The notes: generated by a model not told the origin, from the sequence alone. A DNA stretch of 64,000 bases from Qipengyuania vulgaris (GCF_009827325.1 NZ_WTYC01000003.1:62001-126000), one strand, 5' to 3'. Positions 18,033 to 26,907 are shown, counted from the first letter of the stretch. Program-made: numbers and translations.

Positions 18033-19022
18033 ATGACTGCAATGGGATACGATGCTCCGGGTGGACCGGATGTCTTCCGTCCGGAAGAACTGGCCGTGCC
18101 AGAGCTGGGCGAGGGCCAGGTATTGATCGAGGTCAGCCATGCTGGGGTTAACCGGCCCGACGTCATCCAGCGGCAGGGCTTCTATCCCCCGCCACCGGGT
18201 GCTTCGCCAATTCCCGGTCTCGAAGTGTCCGGGAAGGTAGTCGCGACGGGGCCGGGGGCCCCGCCCGAGATACTCAACCGCCGCGTCTGCGCGCTGGTTA
18301 GCGGGGGAGGCTATGCGGAATACTGCCTGGCCCACGCGGCGCATTGCCTGACGGTGCCCGAGGATATGGACATGGCAAGTGCCGGGGCCATTCCGGAGAC
18401 CCTCTTCACGGTGTGGCACAATGTTTTCGAGCGGGGATGGGCGCGCGAGGGGGAGACGTTGCTCGTGCATGGTGGCACCTCCGGCATCGGGACGATGGCG
18501 ATCCAACTGGCCAAGGCCTTCGAACTCAAGGTCGTAACAACAGCCGGATCGGACGAAAAATGTAACGCGGCCCGCGAGTTGGGCGCCGACCTTGCGATCA
18601 ATTACAAGAGCGGGGATTTCGTGGAGCAGGTGAATGCGTTCACGGGCGGCAAGGGGGCTGACGTCATTCTCGACATGGTGTCGGGCGATTACGTCCAGCG
18701 CAATCTGGATTGCCTTGCCGTCGATGGACGCCATGTGACGATTGCGGTTCTCGGAGGGCTGAAGGCCGAAATCAATATGGCAAAGCTGATGGGCAAGCGG
18801 CAAACGCTCACCGGGTCCACGCTGCGCCCGCGTTCGGATGAATTCAAGGCCTTGCTGGCCGACGAAATCCATACCCATGCCTGGCCGCTGTTCGAGGATC
18901 AGACCGTCGCCCCGGTTATGGACAAGGTTTTTCCCCTATCAGAAGTCGCCGCCGCCCATGCGCGGATGGAAAACGGCGATCACATCGGCAAGATTGTCCT
19001 CGAGGTACGATCGCAGGCGTGA
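18033..19022 (+). CDS. NAD(P)H quinone oxidoreductase (PIG3/zinc-type ADH superfamily)
   Basis: A 329-residue medium-chain dehydrogenase lacking the catalytic zinc cysteines, as in quinone oxidoreductases. An N-terminal GroES-like domain contains HAGVNRPDVIQRQGFYPPPP, the PIG3/Qor signature, and the nucleotide fold has VHGGTSGIGTMAIQLAK. It likely reduces quinones with NADPH in the cytoplasm. The ATG at 18033 starts family homology; the frame upstream to 17751 lies antisense to DUF1192 and is not coding. Confidence 0.93.
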   Translation: MTAMGYDAPGGPDVFRPEELAVPELGEGQVLIEVSHAGVNRPDVIQRQGFYPPPPGASPIPGLEVSGKVVATGPGAPPEILNRRVCALVSGGGYAEYCLAHAAHCLTVPEDMDMASAGAIPETLFTVWHNVFERGWAREGETLLVHGGTSGIGTMAIQLAKAFELKVVTTAGSDEKCNAARELGADLAINYKSGDFVEQVNAFTGGKGADVILDMVSGDYVQRNLDCLAVDGRHVTIAVLGGLKAEINMAKLMGKRQTLTGSTLRPRSDEFKALLADEIHTHAWPLFEDQTVAPVMDKVFPLSEVAAAHARMENGDHIGKIVLEVRSQA

Positions 19023-19123
19023 CGCCAAACGGTAGCAAAGTCTCCGTTCCGTAACGGAAACGAGAATCTCCTGTAACATTTCGCTGTCATGGCTTTCCCC
19101 AACGGAGCTTCGGGGGATGGACC

Positions 19124-20011
19124 ATGACCGAACTGCCCAGAAACTTTGCCGATTTCGCAAATGTCGCGGGCTTTCCGTCCGTGCAACCCTGTGTGCCGGA
19201 GCGCACATTGGGCGAACGACGCCAGTATCGCACGATCTGGATCAGCGACGTGCATCTCGGCACCAAGGGCTGCAATGCCGAGTTGCTGATCGACTTTCTC
19301 GACCATACCGACAGCGACACGATGTACCTCGTCGGCGACATCATCGACGGCTGGCGGCTGAAAAAGAAGTTCTACTGGCCCCCCGAGCACAACGATATTG
19401 TCTGGCGTATCCTCAAGCGCGCCAAGCGCGGCACGCGGATCGTCTATATTCCAGGCAATCACGATGAAATGGTTCGGCCGTTTTCGGGTATGAACTTCGG
19501 CGGCGTGGAAATCCGTAGGGCCGCCTTCCACGATACGGCCGACGGACGCCGCTTGATGGTGCTGCACGGCGATGAATTCGACACGATCATGCTCGCGCAC
19601 CGCTGGCTCGCTTTTGTTGGCGACGCGCTTTACCACGCGATGATGCAGTTGAACGGCTGGGTCGCCAGCGTGCGCAAATTGTTCGGGCTACCCTATTGGT
19701 CGATCAGCAAGGCGGCGAAGCACAAGGTCAAGAACGCCGTCGAGTTTATCTCCAAGTATGAAGAGGTTGTGGCAAGGGCAGCGGGAGAACGTGGCGTGGA
19801 CGGTGTGGTCTGCGGTCATATCCACACCGCTGAAATTCGCGAGTTTGACCACGATGGTAAATCTGTTTCCTACTACAATGACGGAGATTGGGTCGAGGGA
19901 TGCAACGCTCTGGTCGAACATTTCGATGGCACTATCGAATTGCTCCATTGGCCCGACGAGGTCGCCCGGCGCGAACCCGTCGCCGCTGGCCAAGAGCTCG
20001 AAGCTGCGTGA
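19124..20011 (+). CDS. LpxH-like metallophosphoesterase (UDP-2,3-diacylglucosamine diphosphatase family)
   Basis: A 295-residue calcineurin-like phosphoesterase. The metal motifs appear in order: SDVHLGTKG, GDIIDGW, GNHDE, LHGDEFD and GHIHTAE. These match the LpxH superfamily, which cleaves UDP-2,3-diacylglucosamine in lipid A synthesis. The protein is longer than classical LpxH (about 240), and its stop overlaps the start of a glycosyltransferase as GTGA, so a glycolipid role other than lipid A is also possible. A 101-base gap precedes it. Confidence 0.85.
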   Translation: MTELPRNFADFANVAGFPSVQPCVPERTLGERRQYRTIWISDVHLGTKGCNAELLIDFLDHTDSDTMYLVGDIIDGWRLKKKFYWPPEHNDIVWRILKRAKRGTRIVYIPGNHDEMVRPFSGMNFGGVEIRRAAFHDTADGRRLMVLHGDEFDTIMLAHRWLAFVGDALYHAMMQLNGWVASVRKLFGLPYWSISKAAKHKVKNAVEFISKYEEVVARAAGERGVDGVVCGHIHTAEIREFDHDGKSVSYYNDGDWVEGCNALVEHFDGTIELLHWPDEVARREPVAAGQELEAA

Positions 20012-21084
20012 AATTGCCAGAAAACGGATTGCCACCAAATCGCGTCCCAATTGAGCCGCCGCAGCGTGTTGCGATAATTACCGATGCCTGGCTCCCTCAG
20101 ATGAACGGCGTCGTGCGCACCCTTACGGCGACCTGCAATATGTTGCGCGAGCAGGGCCACGAAGTGATGGTCGTCTCCCCCGACCATTTCGCCTCGTTTC
20201 CCTGTCCAACCTACCCTGAAATTCGCCTTGCAATCAGTCCGCCGGGCGCAATTTCCCGAAAGCTACGTGAATTTGCGCCCGGTGCGATTCACATTGCAAC
20301 CGAAGGGCCGCTTGGAATGGCGGCACGGCGATACTGCGCCCGGAATGGTACTCCCTTTACCACAGCCTACCACACCCAGTTTCCTGAATATCTGGCGCGC
20401 CGAACACACCTCCCGGCAAGCTGGTTCTGGCGGTATATCGAGTGGTTTCATCGACCGGCCCGCCGCGTACTCGTCGCTACAGAGAGCATTCGCGAGGAAC
20501 TGCGAAGCCACGGCTTGGGGAAGCTTCATCACTGGACCCGCGGCGTGGACCTCGCCTGTTTCGATTCCGATGCACCCCATCCGGCTGAATTCGAAGCGCT
20601 ACCGCGGCCCATCCAGCTCTACGTCGGGCGTGTTGCGGTCGAGAAGAATATCGAAGCGTTTCTCGATTCCCGCCATCCCGGCACGAAAGTGGTGGTGGGC
20701 GATGGACCGGCGCTTGAACGCCTTCGCCGCGAATATCCCGAGGCGCACTTTCTCGGCCGCAAATCGGGCCGCGAACTGGCCGGGTGCTATGCGGGCGCGG
20801 ATGTTTTCGTTTTTCCGAGCCGGACCGATACGTTCGGCCTCGTGATGATAGAGGCGCTGGCTTGCGGCACGCCCGTTGCGGCCTATCCCGTTGCCGGGCC
20901 GCGCGACATCGTTACCGACGACGTCGGAGCGCTTTCCGAGGATCTCGATCGGGCGATCGATGCAGCCCTCTATTGCGACTCCACGGCTTGCTCCGGTTAT
21001 GGGGCTCAGTTCAGTTGGGAGGCGGCCACCGCTCAATTCCTTTCGGGCCTCGCAACACTCGAGGTCGACGCGCTCCCGGCCTGA
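20008..21084 (+). CDS. GT4-type glycosyltransferase (MgtA/SqdX-like)
   Basis: About 358 residues with the GT-B fold of family 4. The N-terminal acceptor motif is ITDAWLPQMNGVVRTL; the donor-site block GRVAVEKNIEAFLDS precedes PSRTDTFGLVMIEALACG, with Asp in place of the usual first Glu of the EX7E motif, as in several mannosyl- and sulfoquinovosyl-transferases. It likely adds a hexose to a lipid. GTG at 20008 overlaps the phosphoesterase stop by four bases, which argues that the two work on one pathway. A hairpin terminator follows. Confidence 0.88.
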   Translation: MKLPENGLPPNRVPIEPPQRVAIITDAWLPQMNGVVRTLTATCNMLREQGHEVMVVSPDHFASFPCPTYPEIRLAISPPGAISRKLREFAPGAIHIATEGPLGMAARRYCARNGTPFTTAYHTQFPEYLARRTHLPASWFWRYIEWFHRPARRVLVATESIREELRSHGLGKLHHWTRGVDLACFDSDAPHPAEFEALPRPIQLYVGRVAVEKNIEAFLDSRHPGTKVVVGDGPALERLRREYPEAHFLGRKSGRELAGCYAGADVFVFPSRTDTFGLVMIEALACGTPVAAYPVAGPRDIVTDDVGALSEDLDRAIDAALYCDSTACSGYGAQFSWEAATAQFLSGLATLEVDALPA

Positions 21085-21162
21085 TCTTTGCCCTCCTGCT
21101 TGTCTCCACCAGTGCAAGCTGCTTGCCGAATCCGGCGCCGTCGCCTACACGAAAGTCGCAAT

Positions 21163-21193
21163 GGCCGCTCCGCGAGGGGCGGCCCTTCTATTT
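21163..21193 (+). terminator. Intrinsic terminator after the glycosyltransferase gene
   Basis: GGCCGC (21163-21168) pairs with GCGGCC (21179-21184) around a 10-base loop, followed by CTTCTATTTT. It separates the phosphoesterase-glycosyltransferase pair from trcR. Confidence 0.55.
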
Positions 21194-21198
21194 TCAGG

Positions 21199-21208
21199 TT
21201 TACGTAAA
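21199..21208. promoter_or_regulatory. 10-bp palindrome in front of trcR
   Basis: TTTACGTAAA, ten bases before the trcR ATG. The same 10-mer is the core of the longer palindrome upstream of etfB (52544-52557). It may be an operator half shared by two genes or chance. Confidence 0.2.
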
Positions 21209-21218
21209 GGCGCTCTAG

Positions 21219-21935
21219 ATGGCCGACCAACCCACTCCGCTTATGCCGCATGCGACCGCCACTTGGCTGATCGACAACACCGGGCTCTCTTTCGAACAGA
21301 TCGCCGAGTTCTGCGGTCTCCACATCCTAGAAGTCCAAGCCATGGCCGACGATTTGGCGAGTAGCAAATATACCGGTCGCGATCCGCTCCACTCGGGCGA
21401 GCTGACCCAGGAAGAAATCGAGAAGGGTCAGAAGGACAGCGAATATCGGCTCAAGATGCAGCGCGCACCGGTCGCGGTCAGCCGCACCAAAGGTCCGCGT
21501 TATACTCCGGTATCCAAGCGGCAGGACAAGCCCGATGGCATCGCCTGGCTACTCCGCAACCATCCGGAAGTTTCGGACGCCCAGATTTCCAAGCTGATCG
21601 GAACGACACGCAACACGATCACCGCGATTCGCGAGCGGAGCCACTGGAACATTCAGAACATCCAGCCAAAGGACCCAGTAACTCTGGGTCTCTGTTCGCA
21701 GCGAGAGCTCGATGCGGTCGTAGCGAAGGCGGCGAAGAAGGCCGGTATCGAAGAGGAAGCGGCCCCGGTGCAGGCCACCGGCGGCAGCGATCGCGAAAAG
21801 CTGATCGAAGAACTGCGCGCCGAACGCGACGCCAACGAAAAGGCCGCCGCAGAAGCCGTGCAGGAAGCCGAGGCCGAAGCCTGGCTCACTGCCAAGCGTG
21901 CGCAGGAAGCCGAAGAAGGCGCTCCGGAAAGCTGA
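21219..21935 (+). CDS. trcR: DUF1013 cell-cycle transcriptional regulator TrcR
   Basis: A 238-residue protein. The N-terminal half is the DUF1013 domain (TATWLIDNTGLSFEQIAEFC, a helix-turn-helix-like start, then DGIAWLLRNHPEVSDAQISK and TTRNTITAIRERSHWN). The C-terminal 70 residues are Ala/Glu-rich and should form a coiled coil. Family knowledge: TrcR is an alphaproteobacterial regulator that interacts with RNA polymerase and affects cell-cycle genes. It is a single-gene unit between two terminators. The window also holds SciP, another member of the CtrA-linked network. Confidence 0.92.
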   Translation: MADQPTPLMPHATATWLIDNTGLSFEQIAEFCGLHILEVQAMADDLASSKYTGRDPLHSGELTQEEIEKGQKDSEYRLKMQRAPVAVSRTKGPRYTPVSKRQDKPDGIAWLLRNHPEVSDAQISKLIGTTRNTITAIRERSHWNIQNIQPKDPVTLGLCSQRELDAVVAKAAKKAGIEEEAAPVQATGGSDREKLIEELRAERDANEKAAAEAVQEAEAEAWLTAKRAQEAEEGAPES

Positions 21936-21960
21936 ACGTCAAAATTGACTATCGGAACGA

Positions 21961-21991
21961 GCGGGGAGAACCAACGCTTTCCCCGCCCTTT
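21961..21991 (+). terminator. Intrinsic terminator after trcR
   Basis: GCGGGGA (21961-21967) pairs with TCCCCGC (21980-21986) and is followed by CCTTTT. Confidence 0.7.
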
Positions 21992-22029
21992 TCGCTTGCG
22001 TTTCAGACTCTTTTCTCCATGTTACTGAC

Positions 22030-23700
22030 ATGGATGTTAATAGCTATACCTACCACCATCCCACGCCGTGGGACACGCAGTTCCAGGTCGCCAGCCTTCC
22101 CGAGCTGTTGCGGCAGACGGCCTCGAAAACACCTGACGCGCCGTTTCTGCATTTCCTGGGGCGCAGTTATCGGTATCGCGATATTCTATCCGAGGCCGAG
22201 CGTTTCGCGGCGGGCCTGATGGCACGGGGTATCGCGCCGGGCGACCGGGTTGGCCTCTTCCTCCCCAATGTCCCAATCTATGCATCGGCCTATTATGGGG
22301 CGATGTTCGCGGGTGCCGTGGTGGTAAATTTCTCCCCGCTCTACACGGTGGAAGAGCTGGCCTGGCAGGTCGAGGATTCGGGAACGCGACTGCTCGTCAC
22401 GCTCGACGTCCCGGAACTCCATGCAAACGCTGCCAGCGTGCTCGAAGCGTCGGGGCTCGAAACACTCGTTGTCGGTTCGCTGTCCGACATGCTGCCCTGG
22501 TACAAGGGGCTGGCACTGAAGACGCTTGGGCGCAGCAAGATCGCCACAGTGAAATATTCTCGCAGCATACTGGCGTGGAGCGATGTACTCACCGATGCCG
22601 AAGGCGCTTCCTATCCATCCATCGACGCGGCTGAAGACATCGCCTTGCTGCAATATACCGGCGGCACCACCGGGCGTCCCAAAGGTGCCATGCTGGGCCA
22701 TTCCCAACTGGCGATCAATGCGCAGCAAGTCGCCGGGCTCAATCCATATGGGGATCCGGCCAGCGAGGTCTTCATGGGCGCGCTGCCGTTCTTCCATGTC
22801 TTCGCCAATACCGCGCTGCTCAACCACGCCATGGTGACCGGCGCGTCCATCGCGATGGTCCCCCGTTTCGAGACGGCGCAGGTGCTGGATACGATCGAAC
22901 GATACAAAACCACCGGCTTTCCCGGCGTGCCGACCATGTTTCAGGCGCTGCTGGACCATCCGAAGCTCGCCAAGACCGACGTCTCATCCCTGAAAGTTTG
23001 TATTTCAGGCGGTGCGCCGATGCCTGCGCCCGTACACAATCGCTTCGAAGAGGTGACGGGCGTCCGTATCGTCGAGGGATATGGGCTCACCGAAAGTTCT
23101 GGGGTCGTCTCTGCAAATCCCTACGAAGGCATACGCAAGAAGGGGACGATCGGCCAGCTCGTCATGGGAACGGAGATACTCCTGCTCGACAAGGAAAACC
23201 CTGAAAAGCTGGCTCCTGCGGGTGAGCCGGGAGAACTCGCGGTCCATGGTCCCCAGATCATGCGCGGCTACTGGAACCGGCCCGACACGAACAGCGAGAC
23301 TTTCGTGGAGCGCGATGGAAAGCGCTGGCTACGGACCGGCGACGTCGCCACCATGGATGAAGACGGATTTCTCGAGATCGTCGACCGGATCAAGGACATG
23401 ATTGCGGTGGGGGGATTCAAGGTCTTCCCGAGCCAGGTCGAAGATGTCCTGCTCGAACACGAAGCCGTGAAGGAAGTTCTCGTGATCGGCCAACCCGATT
23501 CCTACCGCGGGGAATGTCCTTACGCCTACGTCGTTCTCCAGCCAGACGCCGATATTTCGGCTGAGGCGCTGCGCGCATGGCTCAACGCCCGTGTCGGCAA
23601 GCACGAACGGGTGGAGCGAATCGTCCTGCGTGAAGACTTGCCCAAGACCATGATCGGCAAGCTGGATCGCAAGGCCCTGCGCGCCGAAGTCGGCGTCTGA
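22030..23700 (+). CDS. fadD: Long-chain fatty acid--CoA ligase
   Basis: A 556-residue adenylate-forming enzyme. The ATP motif YTGGTTGRPKGAML lies near residue 208, EGYGLTESSG follows, and the hinge and catalytic lysine region reads DRIKDMIAVGGFKVFPSQVE, with the final lysine in PKTMIGKLDRKALR. It activates fatty acids to acyl-CoA through an acyl-AMP. It is monocistronic, ending in a two-way terminator shared with the bactofilin gene. The gene symbol is the general family name; chain-length preference is not visible. Confidence 0.92.
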   Translation: MDVNSYTYHHPTPWDTQFQVASLPELLRQTASKTPDAPFLHFLGRSYRYRDILSEAERFAAGLMARGIAPGDRVGLFLPNVPIYASAYYGAMFAGAVVVNFSPLYTVEELAWQVEDSGTRLLVTLDVPELHANAASVLEASGLETLVVGSLSDMLPWYKGLALKTLGRSKIATVKYSRSILAWSDVLTDAEGASYPSIDAAEDIALLQYTGGTTGRPKGAMLGHSQLAINAQQVAGLNPYGDPASEVFMGALPFFHVFANTALLNHAMVTGASIAMVPRFETAQVLDTIERYKTTGFPGVPTMFQALLDHPKLAKTDVSSLKVCISGGAPMPAPVHNRFEEVTGVRIVEGYGLTESSGVVSANPYEGIRKKGTIGQLVMGTEILLLDKENPEKLAPAGEPGELAVHGPQIMRGYWNRPDTNSETFVERDGKRWLRTGDVATMDEDGFLEIVDRIKDMIAVGGFKVFPSQVEDVLLEHEAVKEVLVIGQPDSYRGECPYAYVVLQPDADISAEALRAWLNARVGKHERVERIVLREDLPKTMIGKLDRKALRAEVGV

Positions 23701-23720
23701 AACAGGTCTGAAACGAGAGA

Positions 23721-23751
23721 AGGCCGCTCCGGCACATGGCAGGAACGGCCC
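23721..23751. terminator. Bidirectional terminator between fadD and bactofilin
   Basis: AGGCCGCTCC (23721-23730) is mirrored by GGAACGGCCCT (23742-23752) with one mismatch in the stem, lying between convergent genes. Confidence 0.55.
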
Positions 23752-23774
23752 TCATCCTCTCAAATCGAAGATAA

Positions 23775-24248
23775 TCAGTTCGCCAGCTGCAGCTCCGGCT
23801 TGGCTTTGCCTTCCGGGATCGGATTGCCGGCCGACGGTGCATTCTTCTTCGGATCGCGATGGGCGAAGCGGCCTTCGACCTGCGCGCCCTGTTCGATGGT
23901 CAGCGCATCGTAGAAGACGTCTCCGGTAATCTTCGCGCTCTTCAGGATCACCAGCTCACGCGCGGAAATCGAGCCTTCGACAGTGCCGGCGAGGCGGGCG
24001 CTCTCCGCCTCGACCGCGCCAATGACCTTGCTGGTCTCTCCCTGCACCAGGCTGGTGCAGGCGATATCCCCTTCGACATTACCGTCAATGTGAAGGTCTG
24101 CCGAAGCCTTGATGTTGCCGGTTATCGCAAGATCCGAACCGAGGACCGAGAAAGTAGAACTGTTTTTAGAAGCCATTGGGGCGCTGCGTCCTGGATTAGT
24201 GGGCGTTGGCGGCGAGCTCTGGGGCTCGGCGGATTTCTTCGAGAACAT
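23775..24248 (-). CDS. Bactofilin (polymer-forming cytoskeletal protein)
   Basis: A 157-residue DUF583 protein. The beta-helix core runs from about residue 33 to 125, with repeats like VLGSDLAITGNI and ARLAGTVEGSISARELVI, and the tail is Pro/Lys-rich. The N-terminus MFSKKS closely resembles that of Caulobacter BacA (MFSKQ, from memory), a membrane-binding peptide; this supports the ATG at 24248 rather than the internal Met at 24176. With that start the gene overlaps the end of the M23 peptidase gene by 53 bases. Bactofilins polymerise without nucleotide and recruit peptidoglycan enzymes. Confidence 0.93.
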   Translation of the reverse strand: MFSKKSAEPQSSPPTPTNPGRSAPMASKNSSTFSVLGSDLAITGNIKASADLHIDGNVEGDIACTSLVQGETSKVIGAVEAESARLAGTVEGSISARELVILKSAKITGDVFYDALTIEQGAQVEGRFAHRDPKKNAPSAGNPIPEGKAKPELQLAN

Positions 24249-25356
24249 TGGGGGCTGTCTCCAGGAATTTACGGGGATTGACGGCGCGCCCGTTGATGCG
24301 GACCTCGAAGTGAAGGTGCGGACCTGTCGAGCGCCCGGTGCTGCCGATCGCGCCGATCGTGTTTCCGCCGGTCACAACGTCACCGACCTTCGCGTCGAAG
24401 CGCGACATATGGGCGTAACGGGTCATAAGCCCGTTGCCATGGGTGATTTCGACAGTTTTCCCGTAACCACCCTTCCAGCCGACGAAGCTGACACGACCGT
24501 TGGCAGCGGCAAAAATAGGCGTTCCGGTCTTGCCGCGGAAATCGAGGCCCTTGTGCATCGCGGCGCTGCGATTGAACGGATCGCGGCGATAGCCGAAACC
24601 GCTGGAAATCATGTCACGGCGTGCGGGGGCGAATTGGGGCACGCTTTCAAGTGCGTTCTCGAGCGCCGTCATACGTGCCATGGAAAGGCCAAGGCGTTCG
24701 AAGCGCGGATCGACGGTGCCGTTAGCATCGGTCGACAGGCCTTCCAGCGGACCACCCATTGCCTGACGTTCGGACTGGCGAATTACCGCGTCGGGATTGA
24801 GCTCAAGTTTCTTCAGCGCAGCCGCAGCACGCTGGGCACGCCAATCCGCAAAACGGGTCAGACCTTCGACAACCGCGAGCTGGCGGGCTTCGATGCGTGC
24901 GAGCTCGGCGGCCTGCGGAAAGGCCATGCTGACTTTTTCGACCGTCGCGGCGGCTTCGCCGCTCGATTCGATGATGCGAGTGTCGACCTTCATGTCGGCA
25001 GGCAGAAGTTCCGCAACGCCTTCGATGAATTCCATTCGGCGGTCGAGATCCTCGCTCACATTCTCAATGTTGTCGCCATAGGCAGCGAGTCGCTCTTCGG
25101 AAGTTGCAACCTTGGCTTCGCGGCCTAGCAGGCTGATCCGGTCGGCGCTGGCGCTGTATTGCGCCCACCCAGCGATGACCAAGGATGCTGCACATGCGAG
25201 CGCGATCAGTATCACGCTTACTGCAGTAACCTTCTGAAATCGTGAAGAAATGGTGATGAAACGAACTTGGCCTTCGGACCGCATGAAAAACTCGCGATCA
25301 GGAAACCAGCTTTCCATTCGGCTTTTCCAGCCGAGCTTAGCGTGTGAATTGTTCAA
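24196..25356 (-). CDS. M23 peptidase paired with bactofilin (LmdC-like)
   Basis: A 386-residue inner-membrane peptidase. A membrane segment (VTAVSVILIALACAASLVIAG, residues about 44-64) precedes a coiled-coil periplasmic region and a LytM domain. The zinc motifs MHKGLDFRGKTGTPI and GPHLHFEVR are intact, so it should be an active endopeptidase. Gene order with a downstream bactofilin is the conserved bactofilin-LmdC module, in which the cytoskeletal polymer positions the hydrolase to shape cells. The ATG at 25356 follows a 272-base divergent control region shared with nadD. Confidence 0.93.
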   Translation of the reverse strand: MNNSHAKLGWKSRMESWFPDREFFMRSEGQVRFITISSRFQKVTAVSVILIALACAASLVIAGWAQYSASADRISLLGREAKVATSEERLAAYGDNIENVSEDLDRRMEFIEGVAELLPADMKVDTRIIESSGEAAATVEKVSMAFPQAAELARIEARQLAVVEGLTRFADWRAQRAAAALKKLELNPDAVIRQSERQAMGGPLEGLSTDANGTVDPRFERLGLSMARMTALENALESVPQFAPARRDMISSGFGYRRDPFNRSAAMHKGLDFRGKTGTPIFAAANGRVSFVGWKGGYGKTVEITHGNGLMTRYAHMSRFDAKVGDVVTGGNTIGAIGSTGRSTGPHLHFEVRINGRAVNPRKFLETAPNVLEEIRRAPELAANAH

Positions 25357-25628
25357 ACGACCCGTCCCTTGGTCTTTTTATCCCTGACGAGGTCGGTATG
25401 GGAGAATCCTAACAAAATCGAATCCGGGTTCCCGCAGAATCCACGAGTTGAGGTCGGAATGCGATGAAGCGTTTGATTGCGCCAAATTCATTGCAAATTC
25501 CGGCGCGTGACAAGTTTCTGACCCGTTAACCTTTTGCCTCTGAATCTCAGACGGTGTCGCGCGGCTGACACGCCTTGCGCAAGCTGATAGGCCCACCCCA
25601 TGAACAGCGTCGAAAATTGTCGATAGAT
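25357..25628. promoter_or_regulatory. Divergent intergenic region with four GANTC sites
   Basis: This gap separates the divergent M23-bactofilin operon and nadD. GAATC, a CcrM methylation target (GANTC), occurs at 25404, 25420, 25437 and 25542. No clear consensus promoter hexamers or RNA gene were recognised. A short unsupported frame (ATG 25600) is closed by a stop before nadD. Confidence 0.3.
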
Positions 25629-26294
25629 ATGGGTTCGTACACTACGCGCATTGGTCTGCTGGGGGGGAGTTTCAATCCGGCGCACGGCGGGCATCGCCAG
25701 ATCTCTCTCTTCGCCCTGTCCGCGCTGGGGCTGGACGAGGTCTGGTGGCTCGTTTCTCCCGGAAATCCGCTTAAACCCAAAAGAGGCATAGCGCCGCTTC
25801 CGGCGAGAATTTCCTCGGCCGTCGAGCAGGCCCGGCGTGCCCCGATCCGGGTTACCGCGATCGAGCGGGAGTTCGGCACGCGCTATACCGTGGATACTCT
25901 CCACGCGATGCGTCGGCGATATGCCAAGCGGAGTTTTGTCTGGTTGATGGGGGCAGACAACCTTGCCCAATTCCATCTCTGGAAGGACTGGCGGGAAATA
26001 GCACGCACCATGCCGATTGCAGTCATCGGTCGGCCCGGCTATGATGCAGAAGCTATCGCAAGCCCCGCGATGGCCTGGCTCAGGCGCTACCGAGTGCCGC
26101 TCGCCAGTTTTGCCAATGGGGGCGAATGGAGCGCACCGGCGCTGGTGACATTGCGTTTCGATCCCGACCCGCGTTCGGCCACGGCCATCCGCCGTGCCGA
26201 TCCTGACTGGGCTATGCGCCATGCCGGTTCTTCCCCGCGAGATCAGGTTACACACCGCCTCATACCCTCGGCGGAGGAAACGGCCACGCCATGA
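25629..26294 (+). CDS. nadD: Nicotinate-nucleotide adenylyltransferase
   Basis: About 221 residues. The nucleotidyltransferase motif GGSFNPAHGGH lies at the N-terminus (the GxFxPxHxxH signature), WWLVSPGNPLKP follows, and the ribose/phosphate motif appears as RSATAIRR. It makes deamido-NAD from nicotinate mononucleotide and ATP. ATG at 25629 is chosen because homology starts six residues later; no strong Shine-Dalgarno is seen, and an in-frame ATG lies at 25575. It leads the common nadD-rsfS-rlmH cluster. Confidence 0.93.
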   Translation: MGSYTTRIGLLGGSFNPAHGGHRQISLFALSALGLDEVWWLVSPGNPLKPKRGIAPLPARISSAVEQARRAPIRVTAIEREFGTRYTVDTLHAMRRRYAKRSFVWLMGADNLAQFHLWKDWREIARTMPIAVIGRPGYDAEAIASPAMAWLRRYRVPLASFANGGEWSAPALVTLRFDPDPRSATAIRRADPDWAMRHAGSSPRDQVTHRLIPSAEETATP

Positions 26295-26363
26295 TGCGCG
26301 TTGTCCTTTTCTCTTTTCTCCCTACCTCAAGGGCTTACACGATCAGGAGTAATATAATCGCCT

Positions 26364-26783
26364 ATGACTCAGGCGCATACAGATCCGGCTGCATCCGGAA
26401 CCGCCACGGCCAAGGCCGTCCACATGACTGAACCGACCAAAGACGAATTGCTCGACTTCGTGCTCGGGCAGCTCGACGACGACCAGGCCCAGGATGTCGT
26501 TGCGATCGATCTGGCCGGGAAAAGCTCCATTGCCGATCACATGGTGATCGCATCGGGCCGTTCGACTCGGCAGGTCGCTTCGATCGCGCAGAAACTCGCG
26601 GAAAAGCTGAAACAGAACGGATACGGTCCGGTAAAGCTCGAAGGCCTTCCGGCCGCAGACTGGGTGCTGCTCGATGCCGGCGACATCGTCGTTCACCTGT
26701 TCCGGCCCGAAGTGCGCAGTTTCTACAATCTCGAGCGCATGTGGGCATTCGGCGATGCTCCACCGGTAGCCGGCACGGCGTAA
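26364..26783 (+). CDS. rsfS: Ribosome silencing factor RsfS
   Basis: A 139-residue protein with the RsfS (DUF143/Iojap) domain from about residue 25: DVVAIDLAGKSSIADHMVIASGRSTRQV, then GLPAADWVLLDAGDIVVHLF and RSFYNLERMW. It binds uL14 on the 50S subunit and blocks subunit joining during starvation. The first 20 residues are a variable Ala/Thr-rich extension; translation might instead start at the Met at residue 21. It sits between nadD and rlmH as in most bacteria. Confidence 0.95.
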   Translation: MTQAHTDPAASGTATAKAVHMTEPTKDELLDFVLGQLDDDQAQDVVAIDLAGKSSIADHMVIASGRSTRQVASIAQKLAEKLKQNGYGPVKLEGLPAADWVLLDAGDIVVHLFRPEVRSFYNLERMWAFGDAPPVAGTA

Positions 26784-26907
26784 CTCCCCGGCGGCGGCAC
26801 CGCCGGTGGGCACTTGCGGGCCGGCGACCGTTCACGCCAGTAGGCGCGGGAGCTTGTCGGTCTTCGAATGCCGCTACCATCGAGCAGCCATACTTGGGGG
26901 CGATGCC

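Noticed and set aside
21085-21218. Open frame with lipoprotein-like LLLVSTSASC after the glycosyltransferase
   Set aside because: No start codon near the hydrophobic part, the lipobox is poor, and a terminator hairpin sits within it.
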